From assembly GCF_026155325.1 (NCBI RefSeq), contig NZ_JAPFPW010000005.1, positions 124,001-188,000 on the forward strand: a stretch of DNA of 64,000 nucleotides. Direction: 5' to 3'. The notes under the pieces are model-generated. The model saw only the letters and a program-made list of their open reading frames with translations. It was not told where the DNA came from and searched no databases. The number at the start of each line of letters is the position of its first letter. Positions within the stretch are counted from its first letter, which is position 1. Of the stretch, positions 29,706-37,748 are shown piece after piece. A program made the translations under genes and the position numbers. The DNA is from Desulfobotulus pelophilus. GTDB taxonomy: Bacteria > Desulfobacterota > Desulfobacteria > Desulfobacterales > ASO4-4.

Positions 29706-30458
29706 ATGGATGGTTTTTCAGTGATTACCATGAATCTGCGTTTTGGTCTTGCCGATGACGGAGAAAATAGCTGGCGGCAGAGAAAAAAGATTTATCCTGA
29801 TTTTTTGCAGCGATTCAGAGCGGATATTTTCTGCTTTCAGGAGGCTAATGATTTTCAGGTGGATTTTCTTAAGGAATTGCTTCCTGATTATCAGGTACTG
29901 GGATGCAGAGAGGGTGCTCCGGAGCAGTGGCAGCATAATCCTGTTTTCGTCAGCTCTGCTTTTACTGTTGCAGGGAGCCGTCATTTTTTTTTGAGTGACA
30001 CACCGGATGTGGAGAGCCGCTTTGAGGGAAGCCGATGGCCCCGGCAGGGTGTGCTGGTTCAGCTGGATTCTTCTGCCGGCAGGTTTGCTGTGCTGAACAC
30101 ACATTTTGATTTTGCTGAGGATGTGCAGGTGAAGAGTGCGGCGCTGATGCTGTCTCTTCTCCGGATGAATCCGGAAAATCTTCCCGTATTGCTGGCAGGG
30201 GATCTCAATGCAGGCCCATGCAGTGCTGCCCTTGAGCTGTTGACGGGTGGTGGAGAACAGCGTTTCCGTAATCCCTTTGGCGCTGATTTTCCTCCTACTT
30301 TCCACGGATTTACGGGCAGAGGTCGTGGGGATCAGATTGACTGGATACTGGTCAGTGGTCCTCTGGAGGTGAAGGGGATGGACAGGCTGGATGTATCCCT
30401 TGGCGGTCTTTATCCTTCGGATCATTTCCCGGTTCGGCTTTTTTTCAGGCTGGAATGA
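29706..30458 (+). CDS. Endonuclease/exonuclease/phosphatase-family hydrolase
   Basis: 250 residues. The four metal/catalytic motifs of the EEP family are in order: NLRFG, CFQEA, LNTHFDF, LLAGDLNAGP, and DQIDWILV followed by SDHFPVRL at the C-terminus. Such enzymes cleave phosphodiester or phosphomonoester bonds in nucleic acids, inositol lipids or similar substrates; no signal peptide is visible, so a cytoplasmic role is likely. Starts 4 bases after the preceding stop, so the third gene of the YgjP-like/NMO-like operon. Confidence 0.9.
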   Translation: MDGFSVITMNLRFGLADDGENSWRQRKKIYPDFLQRFRADIFCFQEANDFQVDFLKELLPDYQVLGCREGAPEQWQHNPVFVSSAFTVAGSRHFFLSDTPDVESRFEGSRWPRQGVLVQLDSSAGRFAVLNTHFDFAEDVQVKSAALMLSLLRMNPENLPVLLAGDLNAGPCSAALELLTGGGEQRFRNPFGADFPPTFHGFTGRGRGDQIDWILVSGPLEVKGMDRLDVSLGGLYPSDHFPVRLFFRLE

Positions 30459-30564
30459 TCGTTGCTTTTTACAGTAAGGATTGTCCCTTGCTATTTTTGA
30501 AGTATCTGGGCTAGAAATCTTAGTGTGAAACACAAAGGCAGCCTGTTCTGAGCAGGGTGTCGAT

Positions 30565-30686
30565 CTGCTCCGAGCCCGGAGACCTAAAAGGTGTCGGCCT
30601 GCCTCATGGTACCGGGACGGGGTGCAGCTGGAAACGGCTGTGCCTCCCCAGTGGAAAGGAGTTTTCCCCCAAGGCCGGTCTTTCCT
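30565..30686 (+). promoter_or_regulatory. Moco/Tuco-type riboswitch in the aor leader
   Basis: The leader of the aldehyde ferredoxin oxidoreductase gene contains the conserved core of the Moco RNA motif: CTCCGAGCCCGGAG, then GCCTGCCTCATGGTACCGGG, an 8-bp stem GGTGCAGC / GCTGTGCC around a GGAAAC-containing loop, CCTCCCC and the terminal GTGGAAAGGAG. Known Moco RNAs control molybdenum or tungsten cofactor genes; the variant next to tungsten enzymes (Tuco) lacks one stem (P3). I cannot decide between them by eye. The element ends about 20 bases before the aor start, and the AAGGAGG ribosome site lies just downstream, which fits control of translation or termination. Confidence 0.85.
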
Positions 30687-30706
30687 TATAGAAAAGGAGG
30701 ATCGCC

Positions 30707-32443
30707 ATGTCCGATCGTGTCCTTCGTATTAACATGACTACCGGAACCTCTGTTTTTGAACCTGTGCCTGATGCCTGGGCCGGCCTTGGCGGCCGGGGTC
30801 TGACATCCACCATCATCGCCGGGGAAGTCCCCCCCACCTGTCATGCCCTTGGCAGTAACAACAAGCTTGTATTGGCGCCGGGCCTTCTTTCCGGTACCCG
30901 TGCCGCCAATTCTGGTCGTCTCTCCGCAGGTGCGAAAAGCCCCCTCACCGGTACCATCAAAGAGAGTAATGCCGGTGGTACGGCTGCCCGCATGCTTGCC
31001 CTCATGGGAATCAAGGCGATTATTATCGAAGGCAGGCCGGAAGAAAAAAAAATGTTCGGTATCCATATTGCCAGAGATAAGGTCCGCATTGTGGAAACGG
31101 ATCTCGGAGGTTCCGGTAATTTTGCTGTTGTGGAAAAAATTGTGGCGGAAGAAGGCGGTAAATCAGGAGTCTTGTCCATTGGTCCTGCGGGCGAAATGCT
31201 TATGCCTTCGGCCAATATTTCCGTTAAAGATCCTCAGGGTCGAGTGCGCAGTCTGGGCCGAGGTGGCCTGGGTGCGGTAATGGGTTCTAAAAAAATCAAG
31301 TATATTGCCATTGATCCTGCAGATGCCCCGGGCCTTACCTATGCGGATGAAGCCTCTTTTAAAGAAGCTGCCAGAGTCTTTGCCAAGGCGCTTACAGATC
31401 ATCCCGTGAGTGGAGAGGGCTTGCCAACCTACGGAACCAATGTGCTCCTGAATGTGCTTCACGAAGCAGGTGGTCTGCCTACCCGGAATTTCCGTACGGG
31501 CAGTTTTGACGGCCACGAAGGGATATCCGGTGAAACCATGCATGCCCGCATCGAAGAGAGGGGAGGGGAAGGCCGGGTGCGTCATGCCTGTCATCCCGGC
31601 TGTCTGATCCAGTGCTCTCAGGTGTACCCGGATAAGGACGGCAAGGTTATGGCCAGCGGTTTTGAGTATGAAAGTGTGTGGTCCATGGGGGCCAACTGCG
31701 GTATTGATGATCTGGACGCCCTTGCGGAAGCGGATCATATTCTGGACGATATCGGTGTGGATACGGTGGAGTTCGGTGTGTCCATCGGTGTGGCCATGGA
31801 GGCGGGAATTCTTGCCTTTGGTGATGCGGCGGGGATGCTGCGTATTCTGAAGGAAGATCTTTCCAGAGGAACCCCGCTGGGGCGACTTGTGGGTGCCGGG
31901 GCCGAATGCCTGGGTAAGGTGTATGGTGTGCGTCGGGTTCCCACGGTGAAAGGGCAGGCCATTCCAGCTTATGATCCCAGATCTGTCAAGGGAATGGGGA
32001 TTACTTACGCCACATCCACCATGGGTGCGGATCACACGGCTGGCTACACCGTTACCTCGAATATTCTGAATGTGGGCGGTACGGTGGATCCTCTCAAAAA
32101 AGAGGGACAGGTGGAACTCTCCCGTAACCTTCAGATCGCCACGGCAGCTATCGATTCCACAGGGCTTTGTCTTTTTGTGGCTTTTCCTGTACTGGATATT
32201 CCTGAAGCTTTCAACGCTGTTGTCGACATGCTTAATGCCCGTTTCGGGCTTTCTCTGACGGGTGATGATGTCTCTTCCCTTGGAGCATCCATCTTGAAAA
32301 CAGAGCGGGAATTTAACCGGAAGGCTGGATTCAATGAAGCTGCAGACCGGCTTCCTGAATTTTTCAGCGAAGAAATCCTGCCACCGCATAACACAATCTG
32401 GGACTTCACAGATGCGGAAATGGATGCCTTCTGGGATTTCTGA
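30707..32443 (+). CDS. aor: Aldehyde:ferredoxin oxidoreductase (tungsten)
   Basis: 578 residues. AOR family: N-terminal pterin-binding domain with GLGGRGLTSTI and SGRLSAGAKSPLTG, then the [4Fe-4S] ligands Cys295-x3-Cys299-x3-Cys303 (CHPGCLIQC) and the distal Cys488 (DSTGLC). The enzyme oxidises aldehydes to acids with ferredoxin, using a tungsto-bispterin cofactor. The start has AAGGAGG 6 bases upstream. A riboswitch of the Moco/Tuco class precedes it, and a MoaD-like and a ThiF-like gene follow, with a strong terminator between. Substrate range unknown. Confidence 0.94.
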   Translation: MSDRVLRINMTTGTSVFEPVPDAWAGLGGRGLTSTIIAGEVPPTCHALGSNNKLVLAPGLLSGTRAANSGRLSAGAKSPLTGTIKESNAGGTAARMLALMGIKAIIIEGRPEEKKMFGIHIARDKVRIVETDLGGSGNFAVVEKIVAEEGGKSGVLSIGPAGEMLMPSANISVKDPQGRVRSLGRGGLGAVMGSKKIKYIAIDPADAPGLTYADEASFKEAARVFAKALTDHPVSGEGLPTYGTNVLLNVLHEAGGLPTRNFRTGSFDGHEGISGETMHARIEERGGEGRVRHACHPGCLIQCSQVYPDKDGKVMASGFEYESVWSMGANCGIDDLDALAEADHILDDIGVDTVEFGVSIGVAMEAGILAFGDAAGMLRILKEDLSRGTPLGRLVGAGAECLGKVYGVRRVPTVKGQAIPAYDPRSVKGMGITYATSTMGADHTAGYTVTSNILNVGGTVDPLKKEGQVELSRNLQIATAAIDSTGLCLFVAFPVLDIPEAFNAVVDMLNARFGLSLTGDDVSSLGASILKTEREFNRKAGFNEAADRLPEFFSEEILPPHNTIWDFTDAEMDAFWDF

Positions 32444-32460
32444 TTGATTGGGCCTGAGTC

Positions 32461-32497
32461 CTAAAGAACCTGCCGTTCGGCAGGTTCTTTAGGTTTT
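32461..32497 (+). terminator. Strong hairpin between aor and the MoaD-like gene
   Basis: Perfect 14-bp stem CTAAAGAACCTGCC / GGCAGGTTCTTTAG with a GTTC loop, followed by GTTTTT. It lies just after the aor stop and 13 bases before the next start, so it probably reduces expression of the MoaD/ThiF genes relative to aor, or protects the aor mRNA 3' end. Confidence 0.88.
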
Positions 32498-32509
32498 TGG
32501 AGGAGGGGT

Positions 32510-32734
32510 ATGGAAATAGGTGTCCGGCTCTTTGCCGGTTTTCGCAAAGACCGTTTTCGGGAAAGCACCATGGCATGGGAGGCGGGAATGACACCCCGCA
32601 GTATTGCGAAGCACCTGTGGATTCCCGCGGAAGAGGTAGGTATCATTTTTGTGAATGGTCGTCATGCGGATCCCGATGTACCGCTCATGGCCGGGGATAT
32701 TCTCTCCCTTTTTCCCGTGGTGGGGGGAGGCTGA
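32510..32734 (+). CDS. MoaD/ThiS-family sulfur-carrier protein
   Basis: 74 residues, beta-grasp ubiquitin-like fold (EIGVRLFAGFRKD, then GIIFVNGRHADPDVPL and GDILSLFPVVGGG). The C-terminal Gly-Gly is the adenylation and thiocarboxylation site. MoaD-like proteins donate sulfur for the dithiolene of molybdopterin. Ribosome site GGAGGAGG. Immediately followed by a ThiF/MoeB-like activating enzyme with 4 bases between, and preceded by aor, so a dedicated role in tungsten-pterin cofactor synthesis is likely. Confidence 0.9.
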   Translation: MEIGVRLFAGFRKDRFRESTMAWEAGMTPRSIAKHLWIPAEEVGIIFVNGRHADPDVPLMAGDILSLFPVVGGG

Positions 32735-32738
32735 AGCC

Positions 32739-33572
32739 ATGAAAGACTGGATTCTGGGGCAGGCAGAGGAGGGTATTCTTTCCATGGCCAGTCAGCGGAC
32801 CCTTGAAAGGAATGGCGCATTGTCCTCTGCCCGGGCAGAGTCCCTTGTGCTGGAAGCCGGGGTCATGCCGGAGCGTTATGCGCGGAATCCATGGTCTGTA
32901 GAAGAGCAGAACAGAATCCGGAAAAGCTGCTGTGCGATAGTTGGGTGCGGAGCCCTCGGTTCGGCCCTTCTGGAGCAGTTACTTCGTATCGGGGTGGGAA
33001 CCGTGAAGATCATGGATCCGGATGTATTCGGACCTTCCAACCTGAACCGTCAGATTTTGCTGACGGAGGCCTGTCTGGGTGAGCCCAAGGTTGCTGTTGC
33101 AGCAGCAAGGGCCCGCTGTGTGAACCCTGCGGTCAGCCTGATTCCGGTGCAGGCTCGGTTTGCTAAGGAGACGGCAGCCGATTTTCTTGATGGGGTAGAT
33201 CTGGTTCTGGATGCTCTGGATACCGTAGAAGACCGGCTTGTTTTGGAAAAAGAGTGCTGTCGCAAGGGCCTGGTGCTGATTCACGGCGCTGTTTCCGGCT
33301 GGGCTGGACAGGTGGCTGTCTGCCATGCCGGGGAAGGACGACTAGAAAGAATATATGGAAATGTTCAAAAAGGTCATGGGGGCATACCTGCGGGGAATCC
33401 GGTTTTTGGAGTTTTTGCTACAGCAGCGCTTCAGATATCCCTTGCCTGCCGTATGCTTTTATATGGGTCTGAAGAAGTACGGGGGCATTGGTTTCTGGAT
33501 TGCATGGAGCCGGAGTGGGTGTGGATGGATGCAGAGAGCGGGAAGAAGGCGGGTGTTTGTCCTGCGAAATGA
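32739..33572 (+). CDS. ThiF/MoeB-like sulfur-carrier adenylyltransferase
   Basis: 277 residues from ATG 32739, preceded by GGGGGGAGG. The E1-like Rossmann ATP site is VGCGALGSALLEQLLRIGVG, followed by MDPDVFGPSNLNRQ with the conserved Asn/Arg, and VLDALDTVEDRLVL. It should adenylate the Gly-Gly end of the preceding MoaD-like protein. The two CxxC zinc knuckles of classical MoeB/ThiF are not visible; only one Cys (GVCPAK) is near the C-terminus. An N-terminal extension of about 60 residues precedes the fold. Ends just before a bidirectional terminator. Confidence 0.88.
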   Translation: MKDWILGQAEEGILSMASQRTLERNGALSSARAESLVLEAGVMPERYARNPWSVEEQNRIRKSCCAIVGCGALGSALLEQLLRIGVGTVKIMDPDVFGPSNLNRQILLTEACLGEPKVAVAAARARCVNPAVSLIPVQARFAKETAADFLDGVDLVLDALDTVEDRLVLEKECCRKGLVLIHGAVSGWAGQVAVCHAGEGRLERIYGNVQKGHGGIPAGNPVFGVFATAALQISLACRMLLYGSEEVRGHWFLDCMEPEWVWMDAESGKKAGVCPAK

Positions 33573-33590
33573 AACTGGTTGATAGCCAAT

Positions 33591-33630
33591 AAAAAAAGCC
33601 TGCGGTGATATCCGCAGGCTTGCTTTTTTT
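33591..33630. terminator. Bidirectional terminator between the ThiF-like gene and tRNA-fMet
   Basis: Perfect 10-bp stem AAGCCTGCGG / CCGCAGGCTT with a 6-base loop, A-run on the left and T-run on the right. It ends the plus-strand aor cluster and the minus-strand initiator tRNA. Confidence 0.92.
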
Positions 33631-33707
<77 letters not shown>

Positions 33708-33869
33708 GCAACGAAAGACAGAATACTTTGCTGGCACTGTTTAGTCAAGCTGTTTTTTGCCTGTTTATAAAAAAGTTTGCGTTCTGCTACCGCGGCACGG
33801 TGTGATGTGTTTTTTTTACGGGTAAAATCATTTGTGTATGCTGGTTTATGGAGTGTTTTTACGAGGCCA

Positions 33870-34190
33870 TCATTTTGGAATGTTCCGGAATAGTTCTTGT
33901 ATTTTTCGAAAAAAAGTTTCCGGGCTGCAGTCTGGGGGCCTTGTCACAAGAATTTTTTTCTGCCTGCCGCTATGACCGGAGAGGAGGGTCAGGGCTGAGG
34001 GGGGCATGCCCAGAAAAGTGGCCATGAATTTCAGGCAGGCCTCATTCGCGGCACCGTCCACGGGAGGGGCCTTGATACGGACCTTCAAGGCCCCTCCGTG
34101 AATGCCTGCCACTTCATTTCTGGAAGCCTTAGGCTGTACATGCAGAAGAAGGGAGATCCCTTCTCTGTGGGGTTTCATAAATTCGGCCAT
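33870..34190 (-). CDS. DUF167 (YggU-like) protein
   Basis: 106 residues. The family core is clear: LLLHVQPKASRNEVAG, LKVRIKAPPVDGAANEAC and LLSGHSGRQKKILV. YggU/DUF167 proteins are small conserved proteins of unknown function, often encoded near membrane or nucleotide genes. The start lies 18 bases after the thrH stop, so it is the third gene of the hom-thrH run. No function can be assigned. Confidence 0.9.
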   Translation of the reverse strand: MAEFMKPHREGISLLLHVQPKASRNEVAGIHGGALKVRIKAPPVDGAANEACLKFMATFLGMPPSALTLLSGHSGRQKKILVTRPPDCSPETFFRKIQELFRNIPK

Positions 34191-34208
34191 GATTTTTCCC
34201 TGGGACCT

Positions 34209-34817
34209 TTATGTCAGTTTCAGGGACTGCCGTATGAAATCTTTCAGGGTCTCATAGTCCCTTGTGACGGGGAACTGGGGAAAATCCTTTATGACATTGT
34301 CCGGCGGCTGGAAAAAGAACCCGAAGTCAGAGGCTTCGAGCATGCCTGTGTCATTGTAGGAGTCGCCAAAGGCCAGTACGGTGTAATCAAGGCTTTTCAA
34401 GGCATTGACCGTCTTTCTTTTGGCGTCCTTCTGGCGAAGTTTGTAGGCTGTAATCCGGCCGTCTGCAGCCACTTCCAGCTCATGGCAGAAAAGGGTGGGG
34501 CGGTTGAGTTTTTCCATGAGGGGGGCCGCGAACTGTAAAAAGGTGTCGGAAACTACAATGAGCTGGCTTTGTTCCCGAAGCCAGCGGACAAATTCAAACG
34601 CGCCGGGCAGGGGCTCCATGGTGGCGATTACGGCCTGTATGTCCTGCAGTTTTAACCCGTGGGCATCCAGCACCTTCAGCCTGTGGGTCATGAGTTCATC
34701 GTAGTCGGAAATATCTCTGGTTGTAAGGCGCAGTTCGCTGATTCCCGTGCGTTCGGCAACGTTGATCCAGATTTCCGGAATAAAAACACCTTCAAGATCA
34801 GAACAGATAATATGCAT
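34209..34817 (-). CDS. thrH: Phosphoserine phosphatase/homoserine phosphotransferase ThrH
   Basis: 202 residues of the HAD superfamily. Motif I is SDLEGVF, where the usual second Asp is replaced by Glu as in ThrH; motif II is VVSDT; motif III/IV covers KRKTVNALKSL and AFGDSYNDTGML. ThrH can use phosphoserine as donor to phosphorylate homoserine, bypassing a classical homoserine kinase. Its place directly after hom supports a role in threonine synthesis. A gap of 78 bases separates it from hom. Confidence 0.92.
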   Translation of the reverse strand: MHIICSDLEGVFIPEIWINVAERTGISELRLTTRDISDYDELMTHRLKVLDAHGLKLQDIQAVIATMEPLPGAFEFVRWLREQSQLIVVSDTFLQFAAPLMEKLNRPTLFCHELEVAADGRITAYKLRQKDAKRKTVNALKSLDYTVLAFGDSYNDTGMLEASDFGFFFQPPDNVIKDFPQFPVTRDYETLKDFIRQSLKLT

Positions 34818-34895
34818 GGTGAACCTTATGGTATGGGGTTGGGGAAAACAGGGCTGCTGTGTTGCATCAATCTTGCAGCACTTATGCTGTCAGTG

Positions 34896-36260
34896 TCAGA
34901 GGCAGCTTGCTGACGGCTGACCTGTCTTGTTTTGCGATTCATCCCGGCCGTTGGTTCCAGGGTCTTCAATACGGATCAGTACGGGATCACTGCCGATCTC
35001 GGGAAGAGCCCGGATTTCTGCAAGAGCCTGGCGCACATCGGCTTCCTTGGCTTTGTGGGTCATGAAGACCAAGGGTACGGCGTCGGAAGCGTGCCTTTCT
35101 TTCTGGTGCACGCTCATGATACTGATGTTGTATCTGGCAAGCACGCCGGAAACTTTTGAGAGCACACCTGGCTGATCGGCAGCGGAAATTCTGAAATAAT
35201 AATGGGTTCGGATTTCGGAAATGGGAAGCACGGGAATCCGTCGGATATTGCTGGCTGGGTACCCCAGGGCTGGAAGACGGCCTCCATCCTCCCTTTTTAT
35301 GTCCCGGGCAATGTCGGCAAGATCAGCCACAACGGCACTGGCCGTAGGCATCATGCCGGCGCCGTGCCCATACAGCATCATTTCTCCGGTGCAGTCTCCA
35401 AAAATGCTGAGGGCGTTGACGGACCCTCCCACCTGGGAAAGAAGGCTGTCTACGGGGATCATGGCCGGATGAACGCGGGCTTCAATGGCGTCTTCATGAT
35501 TTTTGGAAATGGCCAGAAGCTTGATCCGATAACCGAACTGATCGGCATAGAGAATATCAAGGGGCTCAATGCGGGAAATGCCTTCCACATAGACACCTTC
35601 AAAGTCGATTTCCATTCCATAGGCAATGGCGGAGATAATGGCAAGCTTATGGGCTGCATCAAAGCCTTCTATGTCCAGGGTGGGGTCTGCTTCGGCAAAG
35701 CCTTTTTGCTGCGCCTGGGAAAGGGCTTCGTCAAAGGAAAGGCCCAGCCGGGTGATTTCGGAGAGAATGTAATTGCAGGTTCCGTTGAGAATGCCGGTCA
35801 TGGCAGAAATATGGTTGGCAACAAGGTTTTCGCGTAGGGTTTTGATAACGGGCATGCAGCCGCCCACGCTGGCTTCATAGGCAATGGTAACGCTGTTTCG
35901 GGCAGCTTTGGCAAAAAGGGTGTTACCCTCCAGGGCCAGCAGTTTTTTATTGGCTGTAACCACATGCTTTCCGGAATCCAGCGCCTGAAGGATGGCTTTT
36001 CTGGCAAAACCGGTTCCGCCCACCATTTCCACTACCACATCAATATCGGGATCATTCAGAATCTCGGATGCATCCGTGGTGAAAACTCCTTTGTCAAAGG
36101 TGACAGACCGTTTTTTGGTGGTATCCGTATCCGCAACTTTTTTAAGGATAAGCTCCATGCCGAGGCGATTTTTGATCAGTTCTTTCTGTTCCATAAGAAT
36201 ACGGGCGACACCCTCGCCAACGGTACCGCATCCGATCAGACCGATTTGCATCCGTTTCAT
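34896..36260 (-). CDS. hom: Homoserine dehydrogenase
   Basis: 454 residues. NAD(P)-binding Rossmann motif GLIGCGTVGEGVARIL, the VTANKKLLA lysine region, the catalytic block GILNGTCNYIL and QKGFAEADPTLDIEGFDAAHKLAI, and a C-terminal ACT domain from about 365 (YYFRISAADQPGVLSKVSGVLARYNISI) suited to feedback by threonine. Converts aspartate semialdehyde to homoserine. First gene of a minus-strand operon with thrH and a DUF167 gene. The last 25 residues are a charged extension. Confidence 0.96.
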   Translation of the reverse strand: MKRMQIGLIGCGTVGEGVARILMEQKELIKNRLGMELILKKVADTDTTKKRSVTFDKGVFTTDASEILNDPDIDVVVEMVGGTGFARKAILQALDSGKHVVTANKKLLALEGNTLFAKAARNSVTIAYEASVGGCMPVIKTLRENLVANHISAMTGILNGTCNYILSEITRLGLSFDEALSQAQQKGFAEADPTLDIEGFDAAHKLAIISAIAYGMEIDFEGVYVEGISRIEPLDILYADQFGYRIKLLAISKNHEDAIEARVHPAMIPVDSLLSQVGGSVNALSIFGDCTGEMMLYGHGAGMMPTASAVVADLADIARDIKREDGGRLPALGYPASNIRRIPVLPISEIRTHYYFRISAADQPGVLSKVSGVLARYNISIMSVHQKERHASDAVPLVFMTHKAKEADVRQALAEIRALPEIGSDPVLIRIEDPGTNGRDESQNKTGQPSASCL

Positions 36261-36510
36261 TCAGACTCCGTGGGGTAATAAGGAAATCCGGGGTTTGTAA
36301 TTGATTTTCCGGGCACAGGCCGGGAATGGGGGAGGGGCGTCAGCGACCTCCCTGTCATGGGATAAAATAATTTTTCCGTTCTGAAACCTTATGAACAGGA
36401 AGTTGTGAACATAAAAAAAATCAGGTTCAAACTGTTTTCATGCAGCGGGTAAAAATAGGATAGAAGCCGGGTCTTCTTACCGGTTCTTCCTACAATAGCT
36501 CCTGCCTGAA
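36261..36510. other. Intergenic region between hom and purM
   Basis: Divergent spacer of about 360 bases in total, AT-rich towards purM. The part near hom (36261-36510) should hold the hom promoter, but I see no clear element or reading frame in it. The purM-proximal part carries the palindrome and promoter listed separately. Confidence 0.4.
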
Positions 36511-36552
36511 GTCAAAAATTGTTTTGACTTTCGGGGTTCGGAGGGGTAATTT
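36511..36552 (+). promoter_or_regulatory. Candidate purM promoter with overlapping palindrome
   Basis: A perfect 7-bp inverted repeat GTCAAAA-ATTG-TTTTGAC spans 36511-36528. Its right half overlaps a sigma-70-like -35 TTGACT (36524-36529), with a -10 TAATTT at 36547-36552 after a 17-base spacer. The purM start is 72 bases beyond. A repressor binding the palindrome would block the -35 element; this is inference. Confidence 0.45.
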
Positions 36553-36623
36553 TTAAAGGTTTTTGGGAATTTTTTTTAAGGTTTTTTTATATTCAATAGT
36601 AGCGTTAATAGAGGATCCTCCTG

Positions 36624-37670
36624 ATGACCAAGCCCCTGACCTATGCGGATGCCGGTGTGGATATAGATAAGGCCAACAACCTGGTTCAAACTATCAAACA
36701 GATTGCCAACAATACGCCCAGATCGGGTGTTATGGGAGAGATTGGGGGGTTTGGGGGGCTTTATTCCCTGAACCTGAGCAACGTTGAGAGGCCTGTGCTT
36801 GTCAGCTCCACCGATGGTGTGGGCACCAAGCTTAAGGTGGCTTTTATGATGAACCGTCACGATACCATTGGCATTGATCTTGTTGCCATGTGTGTAAATG
36901 ATATTCTGGTTCAGGGCGCTAAGCCTTTGTTTTTTCTTGATTATTTTTCAATCGGAAAGCTTGAGAATCATGTGGCTGCGGCCGTGATTCAGGGGGTTGC
37001 CGAAGGATGTCGTCAGGCTCAGTGTGCCTTGATCGGTGGTGAAACTGCCGAGATGCCGGGTCTGTATTCCGATGGAGAATATGATCTGGCTGGTTTTGCC
37101 GTTGGACTTGTGGATAATGAAAAAATCATTGATGGTTCCTTTATCCGGGGAGGCCATCAGCTGGTGGGCATTGCTTCCAGCGGCCTGCATTCCAACGGCT
37201 TTTCTCTGGTTCGCAAAATCTGTTTTGATACCCTTGGGCTCAGGGTGGACAGTTTTGTGGAAAGCCTTGGTGCTTCCATAGGCGAGGTATTGCTGACACC
37301 GACCCGCATCTATGTTGATTCCGTGCTGTCTCTGATCAAGGACCAGCCCGTTCATGGTCTGGCCCACATTACCGGTGGCGGTATCACGGAAAATATTGTC
37401 CGTATTCTGCCCCAGGCCTGCAAGGTGCGTATCCGCAGGGACAGCTGGGATGTGCCACCCGTATTTCCTTTTCTTCAGAAGGGAGGGGGCGTTGAGGAGC
37501 TGGAAATGTATCGCACCTTCAATATGGGCATCGGGATGGTGGCCGTTGTGCCGGAGAATGCCGTGTCCGATGTGATGGATCGTCTGCGTATCATGGGAGA
37601 AAAGGCATTTGTGATCGGGGATGTGGTACCCCGGGAAGGAGATGAGCCCCAGGTGTTGTGGCTCGATTGA
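36624..37670 (+). CDS. purM: Phosphoribosylformylglycinamidine cyclo-ligase
   Basis: 348 residues, AIR synthase of purine biosynthesis, cyclising FGAM to aminoimidazole ribotide with ATP. Signature regions: TYADAGVDIDKANNLV, SSTDGVGTKLKVAF, DLVAMCVNDILVQGAKPLFFLDYF, LIGGETAEMPG and IASSGLHSNGFSLVR, with HITGGGITENIVRILP near the C-terminus. Ribosome site AGGATCCTCC lies upstream. Followed by tsaD after a hairpin. Other purine genes in the window: purA at about 56 kb. Confidence 0.96.
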   Translation: MTKPLTYADAGVDIDKANNLVQTIKQIANNTPRSGVMGEIGGFGGLYSLNLSNVERPVLVSSTDGVGTKLKVAFMMNRHDTIGIDLVAMCVNDILVQGAKPLFFLDYFSIGKLENHVAAAVIQGVAEGCRQAQCALIGGETAEMPGLYSDGEYDLAGFAVGLVDNEKIIDGSFIRGGHQLVGIASSGLHSNGFSLVRKICFDTLGLRVDSFVESLGASIGEVLLTPTRIYVDSVLSLIKDQPVHGLAHITGGGITENIVRILPQACKVRIRRDSWDVPPVFPFLQKGGGVEELEMYRTFNMGIGMVAVVPENAVSDVMDRLRIMGEKAFVIGDVVPREGDEPQVLWLD

Positions 37671-37692
37671 ATGGAATTCGGATACGGTGAGT

Positions 37693-37731
37693 AATGACCG
37701 GAATCAGTCAGAAATGGCTTTTCCGGTCATT
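37693..37731 (+). repeat. 11-bp inverted repeat between purM and tsaD
   Basis: AATGACCGGAA / TTCCGGTCATT separated by 17 bases, 22 bases after the purM stop and 17 before the tsaD start. It lacks a T-tract, so it may act as a processing or partial termination structure rather than a full terminator. Confidence 0.5.
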
Positions 37732-37748
37732 GTTGTCTGAGGGGAAAA

